From Desulfobacterales bacterium (GTDB lineage: Bacteria; Desulfobacterota; Desulfobacteria; Desulfobacterales; Desulfobacteraceae): a stretch of DNA of 11,389 bases. Made by a program: the position numbers and the translations under genes. The notes under the pieces are model-generated. The model was given only the letters and a program-made list of their open reading frames with translations, ran no database searches and was not told where the DNA came from. The DNA lies in contig JAKSBO010000377.1 in assembly GCA_022361095.1 (NCBI GenBank), forward strand, positions 1 to 11,389, read 5' to 3'. Shown here in pieces: positions 6,091 through 11,389 of this stretch. The stretch's first letter is position 1. Each line of letters opens with the position of its first letter.

Positions 6091-7968
6091 CTAGGGGATT
6101 TTAACAATCTGGTAGTTTCCGTCCTTAGCCTTTACGACTTTGAGTTCCGTGTCGTTGGCCTCGATGGTCATGTCCGTGATGTCATGACGGAAACATAAAA
6201 CGATGCTGTCCCTGGATACCATAAACGTAAATGGGTTGAACAAATTGACACTGGCCTTTTCAAAGGTGGTGGAGGTGCCGTCCCTGAACGTTGCCTTAAA
6301 GCTGTCCAGGGGCTCAAACAGGCGGATGATATTGGTGGTGCCCGGCGTGATGGTCACAGACTGAACCGAGAAGCTGTCATCTTTGGAGAGCTGGATCAAT
6401 GTGGTGTTGAACTGGATGGGATCACGCTTGAGGGAAACGTTTGCCTCCTGTTCAAAGGATGATTTGGTGATCAGGTTGGACAGCACCAGGCTTGTGATGG
6501 GATCATTGGTCTGGATGCCGTATTTGCCCTTTGCATCCCCCATGAGCAGTTCCCGGTGAACGCTGACCTTGACCCGGCCCTGGGAGACCCGGGTAAGATT
6601 TAAGGTATTGATCCGTTTTTGAATGATACCAAGCTGGTTGGTCTGGCCGGTCTCCGTACTAAAATAGGTTTGGGCGCTGTTGGACAATTTCAGCCCCCCG
6701 GCCTGGCCGTCATCCAGCGCATACCAGGCCATGTCTGCGGGCAATCCCTGGTCTCCGAGCACCAGGTGGCCTATGCGCTTGGGCACCAGGGTGGCGCTGC
6801 TCTCATGAAAAAAGGCTGCAAAATCAAGATTGCCGGCATTGTTATTCCGGGTGAGCAAATACCAGGATTTCCCGTCAATCCTGGTATCAATGCGAAGGGG
6901 GGTAAAGGTGTATACATTTTCCAGAAACCCCTTCATCTTGTAACTGATGCGGTCACTGGCCATAAGTTCGGCAAAGGCATTCTCATCCCGGATTTTTTTA
7001 AAATCATGGTAGGAGATCATGTTACGCTTCATGTAATTGGAGATCTCCGTATGCCTGATGTTCAGATCTCCGACCTTGAAATAAAAGATATTTGAGGCAT
7101 ACCCGGACTGCAAGGTTGAATAAATCCGTGACAAACGCATGAATTCCGTGTCTGCCAGAATCCCCCTGCGGGAACGGATCAAATCCTCAACCTGCCTGTT
7201 ATAATTGAAATAGACGAATAAGATCAATCTATTGCCCCGGTCCATACCCTCTTCTCCGCCCTGAAGGTAATCCGGCTGGGTCATGGTATGAAGCATGGCC
7301 GAGATGTATTCGGTTTTTAACAGCTTTTTAGCCACGTCTTTTTGTTCCGGCTCTCCCTGGGACAGCCAGGCATATAACTCGGGAAATACGGATTCATAAA
7401 ACTGCATTTCAGGCCCAGAAGCCTTACCGATGCTGCTGATAAAGGGCATTGCTTTTACCAGGTTCCCATATTTGAACCCGGCAAAAACGGCCAGGGAAAT
7501 AAGCAAAAGCGCAGCAATCCAGGGGAACCAGCGCCGCTTCATTTTACTGATGCCTTTTTGCTTTTTAAGCACGGAAAGCAGGGCCGTGACGCGTTCTTTT
7601 CCCATATAGGTATCGTCATGCACCACGTTGCCGCCGTAAGCCACAAGGCATCTTTTTTTATCCGCAGGCCTGAAAAAAACCCACGCATACCCGATATTAT
7701 CGCCTCTGGCAACACGGACCGTCAGATAATCCACCAGGGCTTTGCGTTCGGCCCCGCTCAGTCGATTAAAGGGTACGGGCTCCATATCCGAGTCAAGCTC
7801 AATCATTCCATTCACCGGAATGATCCGGATTTCCATCTGGGGCGCAATGCTCTGGTAGCGCCGGACATCCTGGAAAAAAGTGCACTCCGAAGGGATCTGC
7901 GCCTTATATATTAATGGACTGTCACTGACTTTTGTAACGGACAGTTCAAACTCATTTAAACGTGCCAT
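6091..7968 (-). CDS. Single-pass membrane protein with large outer domain, unknown family
   Basis: 625 aa. Residues 1-145 form a soluble domain, followed by a basic patch (KMKRRW, about 142-147), one transmembrane helix (about 148-166) and about 460 residues beyond it. By the positive-inside rule the N-terminal domain is cytosolic and the large C-terminal part is periplasmic. The outer part begins helical and Tyr/Arg-rich, and its last 150 residues look beta-rich (for example SVTITPGTTNIIRLF). No catalytic motif and no known family was recognised. It is first in the leftward operon, with AAGGAG 11 bases before the ATG, so it is the natural membrane partner of the two cytosolic nucleotide-binding proteins that follow. 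By analogy this could be a receptor or scaffold passing a signal across the membrane; that is inference. Confidence 0.85.
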   Translation of the reverse strand: MARLNEFELSVTKVSDSPLIYKAQIPSECTFFQDVRRYQSIAPQMEIRIIPVNGMIELDSDMEPVPFNRLSGAERKALVDYLTVRVARGDNIGYAWVFFRPADKKRCLVAYGGNVVHDDTYMGKERVTALLSVLKKQKGISKMKRRWFPWIAALLLISLAVFAGFKYGNLVKAMPFISSIGKASGPEMQFYESVFPELYAWLSQGEPEQKDVAKKLLKTEYISAMLHTMTQPDYLQGGEEGMDRGNRLILFVYFNYNRQVEDLIRSRRGILADTEFMRLSRIYSTLQSGYASNIFYFKVGDLNIRHTEISNYMKRNMISYHDFKKIRDENAFAELMASDRISYKMKGFLENVYTFTPLRIDTRIDGKSWYLLTRNNNAGNLDFAAFFHESSATLVPKRIGHLVLGDQGLPADMAWYALDDGQAGGLKLSNSAQTYFSTETGQTNQLGIIQKRINTLNLTRVSQGRVKVSVHRELLMGDAKGKYGIQTNDPITSLVLSNLITKSSFEQEANVSLKRDPIQFNTTLIQLSKDDSFSVQSVTITPGTTNIIRLFEPLDSFKATFRDGTSTTFEKASVNLFNPFTFMVSRDSIVLCFRHDITDMTIEANDTELKVVKAKDGNYQIVKIP

Positions 7969-8264
7969 ACGGGGTAATTCTCCTTAACCAATAGCCTTAT
8001 TCTTTTTGCCGTATCGTTTTATCACTACCATCCGGATAAAGCAAAAAAACATATCATATAAGTAACTGAAAAGACAGTGTTGAAAAAAGGAAAAAATGAT
8101 TTAAGCAAAGCGTGCCGGCCGGGCATGGGGAAAGGCGATCCCGGTATATCCATTGTCAAAATCGTTGCTTTTTCAATTCCAAAGGCGCATAATGCCTGAA
8201 GAGATCTTGCTGCAACCATCCAAAAAGAAAAACATCATATTTCCCACAATTTCAGGAGCAAAAC
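7969..8264. other. Divergent intergenic region between the two operons
   Basis: About 296 bp with no supported gene; short frames on both strands lack ribosome sites and family resemblance. It must contain the start signals of both operons. A rightward promoter candidate is listed separately. For the leftward operon, a TATGAT box on the minus strand (8053-8058) is possible but lacks a good -35 partner. A short GC-rich palindromic segment, GCCGGCCGGGC, lies at about 8113-8123. Sharing this region would allow joint control of the two operons. Confidence 0.5.
8165..8193 (+). promoter_or_regulatory. Candidate sigma70-type promoter of the YbjQ-YbjQ-M48 operon
   Basis: TTGCTT (8165-8170) and CATAAT (8188-8193) are separated by exactly 17 bp, the optimal spacing. 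The -10 box matches the consensus at 5 of 6 bases and the -35 at 3 of 6. It lies about 70 bp before the first start codon, leaving a short leader. Confidence 0.45.
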
Positions 8265-8579
8265 ATGTTAATGACAAACACCGAAGAAATCCCAGGCAAA
8301 AAAACAACAGCATTTCACGGCGTGGTTTCAGGCAGTACGGTGCGGGCCAAACATTTGGGGCGGGACCTGATGGCCTCATTAAAAAATATTTTCGGCGGCG
8401 AGCTTAAGGGCTACACCGAACTTTTGCAGGAGTCCCGGGAACAGGCCATTGAGCGGATGCTTTCCCAGGCCGGGCAAATGGGGGCCAACGCCGTTGTCAA
8501 TGTCCGGTTTTCTACCTCTTCCGTGGCGGCAGGTGCGGCGGAACTTTACGTTTACGGTACAGCCGTTACAGTGGAGTAA
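8265..8579 (+). CDS. YbjQ family protein (UPF0145, PF01906)
   Basis: 104 aa, the normal family length. It carries the full family pattern: FHGVVSGSTVRAKHLGRDLM (about residues 17-36), FGGELKGYTELLQESREQA (about 43-61), MGANAVVNVRFS (about 72-83) and the terminal YGTAVTVE. Family members are small cytosolic proteins that assemble into rings; a heavy-metal-binding label in databases rests on weak evidence, and no Cys/His metal cluster is visible here. AGGAG stands 6 bases before the ATG at 8265; a second ATG at 8271 is possible. It is the first gene of a rightward operon, with 3 bp to the next gene, which encodes a second copy of the same domain. Confidence 0.93.
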   Translation: MLMTNTEEIPGKKTTAFHGVVSGSTVRAKHLGRDLMASLKNIFGGELKGYTELLQESREQAIERMLSQAGQMGANAVVNVRFSTSSVAAGAAELYVYGTAVTVE

Positions 8580-8582
8580 ACC

Positions 8583-9032
8583 ATGGAACAACTGATAATT
8601 TTTATCGTTTTGATCATGCTGGGCTATTTTTTCGGCCGCATGGCAGAATCAAAGCATTACCGGTCCATTGAAGAACGGGAACGGTTCTGGATGACCCGGC
8701 CGGCCAGCACCTATAAAACGGTTAGCGATTCAACACGCGCCATCCGAAAAAGCGAACTGGTTTCCGGTAATGTGGTCATCTCCGTAGATTATTTCAAACG
8801 CATTGCAGCGGGGTTACGCAACCTTTTCGGCGGAGAGGTCCGCGTGTATGAGACCCTGGTGGACCGGGCCCGGCGAGAGGCGTTGCTGCGGCTGCATGAA
8901 TCCTGCGAGGGTGCAGATGAGATCATTAATCTGCGCCTGGAAACCTCATCCATTTACAAAGGCAAAAGAAAACAGGTGGGCTCTGTGGAGGTCCTGGCCT
9001 TTGGTACGGCTGTTTATTTTGAACAAAACTGA
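8583..9032 (+). CDS. Membrane-anchored YbjQ-domain protein
   Basis: 149 aa. Residues about 4-18 form a short N-terminal membrane helix (LIIFIVLIMLGYFFG), followed by a charged linker and then a complete YbjQ domain from about residue 55: ELVSGNVVISVDYFKRIAAG, FGGEVRVYETLVDRARREA (about 82-100), ADEIINLRLETSS (about 110-122) and the terminal FGTAVYF. Compared with the first copy, the canonical 'GANAV' is changed to 'GADEI'. The domain should lie on the cytosolic face if the charged linker stays inside. GGAG at the end of the preceding gene provides the ribosome site. Its stop overlaps the next start (TGATG), so the protease is translationally coupled. The tethered copy may recruit the soluble one to the membrane. 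Confidence 0.9.
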   Translation: MEQLIIFIVLIMLGYFFGRMAESKHYRSIEERERFWMTRPASTYKTVSDSTRAIRKSELVSGNVVISVDYFKRIAAGLRNLFGGEVRVYETLVDRARREALLRLHESCEGADEIINLRLETSSIYKGKRKQVGSVEVLAFGTAVYFEQN

Positions 9033-9847
9033 TGGATTATAAACCGCTACAGCCCCAAAACAACGACAATATTTCCCACGACAGCCCGGTCAAAGAGGCG
9101 TTGGTGCTGTTGTCCGGGGTGATTGCCTTTTTTCTTATTGCCTATTTCATACTCGGATTCCTGGTGGACTGGGCCGTTACCCGCATTTCTCCGGAAATGG
9201 AAGCTGCGATCTTTTCCCGAATCCAGGTTCCTTTAAACCTGGGGCAACCGGAGCCCCAACCCGGCCAGGCATTGCTCCAGCACCTTACGGATGAATTACG
9301 GCAATGCTGTGATGTTGATTATCCTGTTAAAATTATCGTCATCCCTTCGGACAAAGCCAATGCCCTGGCCATTGCCGGGGGAACCATCGTGGTTTTTTCA
9401 GGCATTTTTGACATGATCCGTTCGGAAAACGGTATTGCCTTTGTCCTGGCCCATGAACTGGGGCATTTCAAACACCGGGATCACCTTCGGGGCATGGGCC
9501 GCGGCATTGTACTCACGGCACTTTCAGCGCTTTTGACAGGGTCCGGTTCAAATATTACCCAACTGACGGCACCGGGTATCCACCTGACCCAGGCCGGGTA
9601 TTCCCGGCAGCGGGAAGCCATGGCCGACGCCCGGGCCCTGGAGACCCTGGTCTGTCACTATGGCCACGCCGGTGGTGCCGATGAATTTTTCCAGGCCTTG
9701 GGGTCAGCCCATGATCCGGGCCGGCTTATGGCCTATTTTGCGTCCCATCCCGAGTGCAAGGCCCGCATCGCCGCACTAAAAAAAATAATTCAAGAGCGGC
9801 ATTTTCAAATCCGGGCGCTCAAACCCTTACCGGCGGCGTTTAATTGA
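9032..9847 (+). CDS. Membrane-anchored M48-family zinc metalloprotease
   Basis: 271 aa. A transmembrane helix (about residues 24-46) precedes the protease domain. The zinc site is complete: HELGH (141-145) gives two histidines and the catalytic glutamate, and EAMAD (195-199) matches the ExxAD motif supplying the third ligand. ASHPECKARIAAL (237-249) is the C-terminal 'HP...R' motif usual in M48 enzymes. IAGGTIVVFSGI (114-125) is the strand before the active helix. The domain arrangement fits the small Oma1/LoiP/BepA-like branch rather than HtpX, which has several membrane helices. There is no lipobox. It is third in the operon after two YbjQ genes, with the start overlapping the previous stop. 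A role in envelope protein quality control is likely from the family; the substrate is unknown. Which side of the membrane the active site faces is not settled by the sequence. Confidence 0.93.
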   Translation: MDYKPLQPQNNDNISHDSPVKEALVLLSGVIAFFLIAYFILGFLVDWAVTRISPEMEAAIFSRIQVPLNLGQPEPQPGQALLQHLTDELRQCCDVDYPVKIIVIPSDKANALAIAGGTIVVFSGIFDMIRSENGIAFVLAHELGHFKHRDHLRGMGRGIVLTALSALLTGSGSNITQLTAPGIHLTQAGYSRQREAMADARALETLVCHYGHAGGADEFFQALGSAHDPGRLMAYFASHPECKARIAALKKIIQERHFQIRALKPLPAAFN

Positions 9848-11389
9848 TATCCACTACATAATAGACAACCCCGCCTTCGTCCTTTGCCATTTCCTTGATG
9901 ACACATCGGGAAAAGGATGTCTCCAGGATTTTATGCGAATGGGGCGCTCTAATTTTTGTTTTGGATTGAATGTGTTTTGATATATTGACCACAGGTAAGG
10001 ATTCGGATTTTTTTGAAACCTGTTCCAGATTTTCCAGTTCTTCAATAAGCGTTCTGTTTGAATTTTCCAATAACTCGATTTCACGCTCTTTTACGGAAAT
10101 ATCATTATGTATCTGGTCCTGGCGCTCAAACCATTCGTTAATTTTTTCCCCTGCATGTGCTGCCTTTTTTTCCAATTTTTTAATCTTATCAGCAATGCGT
10201 TTTAATTCAGCCGCATCTTTTGTTCCGTTTAACGCGGCCTTTTTGTTTTCAAGTTCCCGAATCTCTATCTGGGACCGATCCTGAACGTGTGCATTCCCGG
10301 TTATGGTGCCGTGAAGCCACTTGTCCACCTCTTTCATCTGGCTGATCTCCGATGTGAACTCGTGAATCGCATCTCTGTTCATTGAAAGTTTGGATTTTCT
10401 CTTATCCGCCAAACGAATTAAATGCTCATCCACGCCAACCGTCAGAACCGATGGTGCCACAGCCTCATTACCCACGGTTCCGGTTTTGATCCCACACTTT
10501 GCCGACAGGGTCGAGTTGAGAATGACCCCCCTTTCATTATTGCAGGCCCCGCTCAGATAAATGGTAGAATCAACGATCTCTTTTTGAACCGTCAAATCGC
10601 CAAACGAATTGATTATTGAATTGTGAATGTACTTGGCCTGGATGTCGCCTTTAACATTGATAAGCTTTGTATCCACAATACCCATTGAAACGTTCAAATC
10701 CCCGGATAAATCAATCTGAGCCCCGCTAATCTCCTTGGCTGTAAGCGAAACACACTTAACCTTAAAACCCTCTTTAACCGTACCCGGAACAATGACGTTA
10801 CCATTGAATTCAATATTGCCGGTTTCATATCCGACATCGCCTTTTATCTTGAGTTCTTTGTTGACGGAGACAACACCCATGACATCAAGATGCGGCTCTC
10901 CATCTGCGGTTGAAAAAATTTCGGTCTTTTCTTCGTTAAACCGGGTACCCGGACCTGCCGAAAAAGCCGGATCTTCGGGCTCCGGTACAGGCATTTCCAT
11001 ACCTTTAACATCCACCCCGGGTTCCCCCGGCTCAGGAAGGATCTTGGAGGCCAGCATAGTGTCCTCTTTCACGTGGGGAACTTCTCCCCTGTCCCTGTAA
11101 TCTATACTGCCATCCGGATTCAATCTGCCGGCGCGCTTAAAATCAATCGGAAAATAATAGTGAATTTCTCCATGGATTGGCGAAACGGGCTGCTTTCCCT
11201 CGGCAATAAGCAGTTTTTCTCCTTGCCTGGCATTACCATAAAGCCATTCTTCAATGGCCGAATCTTCGACAAGTCCAAAAATAATCCCATTTTCATGAAG
11301 AAGCTGCTCGATCATGTAAACCGTCACAGTTTCCGGGGCATTTTTCCCAAGCCGGATATAAGCCTGTAGCCTGTTATCAAAAAAATCAA
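9840..11389 (-). CDS. FapA/DUF342 family protein, 5' end outside the window
   Basis: 515 residues are visible and the gene is cut by the right edge. A GTG at 11327 is not the start: the frame stays open to the edge and reads DNRLQAYIRLGKNAPETVTV, typical of the DUF342 N-terminal region. Domain order: FapA N-terminal domain (first 150 residues, including IAEGKQPVSPIHGEIHY and GRLNPDGSIDYRDRGEV), a right-handed beta-helix of short repeats (KIKGDVGYETGNIEFNGNVI onward, about 170-320), then a long charged coiled coil (about 355-460) and a small C-terminal beta part. FapA proteins are cytosolic; in Vibrio FapA affects flagellar assembly and polar localisation, and other members have unclear scaffold roles. 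The stop overlaps the convergent M48 gene by 8 bp. No flagellar genes are visible. Confidence 0.92.
   Translation of the reverse strand, partial: DFFDNRLQAYIRLGKNAPETVTVYMIEQLLHENGIIFGLVEDSAIEEWLYGNARQGEKLLIAEGKQPVSPIHGEIHYYFPIDFKRAGRLNPDGSIDYRDRGEVPHVKEDTMLASKILPEPGEPGVDVKGMEMPVPEPEDPAFSAGPGTRFNEEKTEIFSTADGEPHLDVMGVVSVNKELKIKGDVGYETGNIEFNGNVIVPGTVKEGFKVKCVSLTAKEISGAQIDLSGDLNVSMGIVDTKLINVKGDIQAKYIHNSIINSFGDLTVQKEIVDSTIYLSGACNNERGVILNSTLSAKCGIKTGTVGNEAVAPSVLTVGVDEHLIRLADKRKSKLSMNRDAIHEFTSEISQMKEVDKWLHGTITGNAHVQDRSQIEIRELENKKAALNGTKDAAELKRIADKIKKLEKKAAHAGEKINEWFERQDQIHNDISVKEREIELLENSNRTLIEELENLEQVSKKSESLPVVNISKHIQSKTKIRAPHSHKILETSFSRCVIKEMAKDEGGVVYYVVDIN

Noticed and set aside
8025..8379. Short minus-strand frames in and next to the divergent intergenic region
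   Set aside because: No ribosome sites, they overlap each other or the YbjQ gene, and they would occupy the promoter region; composition looks non-coding.
11315..11327. Start codons for the FapA gene at 11327 (GTG) or 11315 (ATG)
   Set aside because: The frame is open to the window edge and the upstream residues match the FapA N-terminal domain, so the real start is outside.

Overview
The window looks like a chromosomal stretch from a Gram-negative, probably anaerobic deltaproteobacterium (Desulfobacterota, Desulfobacter-like). The basis is indirect: a FapA/DUF342 protein, a DUF355 adenosine-specific kinase, a membrane-anchored M48 protease, and an intergenic palindrome built from ATGAAG-type 9-mers, which I recall as common in such genomes. 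No rRNA, tRNA, CRISPR array or intact insertion sequence was seen. This assignment is inference.

Left part (1-2800). This is a relatively AT-rich run of short leftward genes separated by repeat-rich gaps: a small membrane-anchored protein of unknown function (20-400), a secreted protein of about 172 aa (632-1150), a solitary SUKH/SMI1-KNR4-like protein (1504-2010) and an adenosine-specific kinase (2080-2562). The gaps hold a tandem 91-bp repeat (422-603), a GC-rich patch with inverted repeats (about 1175-1265), a hairpin (1433-1471), two adjacent palindromes beside the SUKH start (2017-2073) and a 74-bp near-perfect inverted repeat (2637-2710). It reads as an accessory region.

Central part (2796-7968). 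This is a tight leftward operon read in the order 625-aa single-pass membrane protein, 501-aa P-loop protein with degenerate GTPase motifs, 583-aa Hsp70/actin-fold ATPase. The last two genes overlap. The ATPase keeps all the nucleotide-binding signatures, but I see no Hsp70 substrate-binding domain. I know of no characterised system with exactly this composition. The closest analogy I can offer is SrfABC, which also pairs an Hsp70-like protein with a large GTPase-like protein.

Right part (8265-9847). A divergent, rightward, translationally coupled operon encodes a soluble YbjQ-family protein, a second YbjQ domain on a membrane anchor, and a membrane-anchored M48 zinc metalloprotease. The two operons share an intergenic region of about 296 bp with a plausible rightward promoter. 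Together they could form one envelope-related system of six genes; that link is inference from position.

End (9840-11389). A FapA/DUF342 gene converges on the protease gene with an 8-bp overlap and runs off the right edge of the window. Its true start lies outside.
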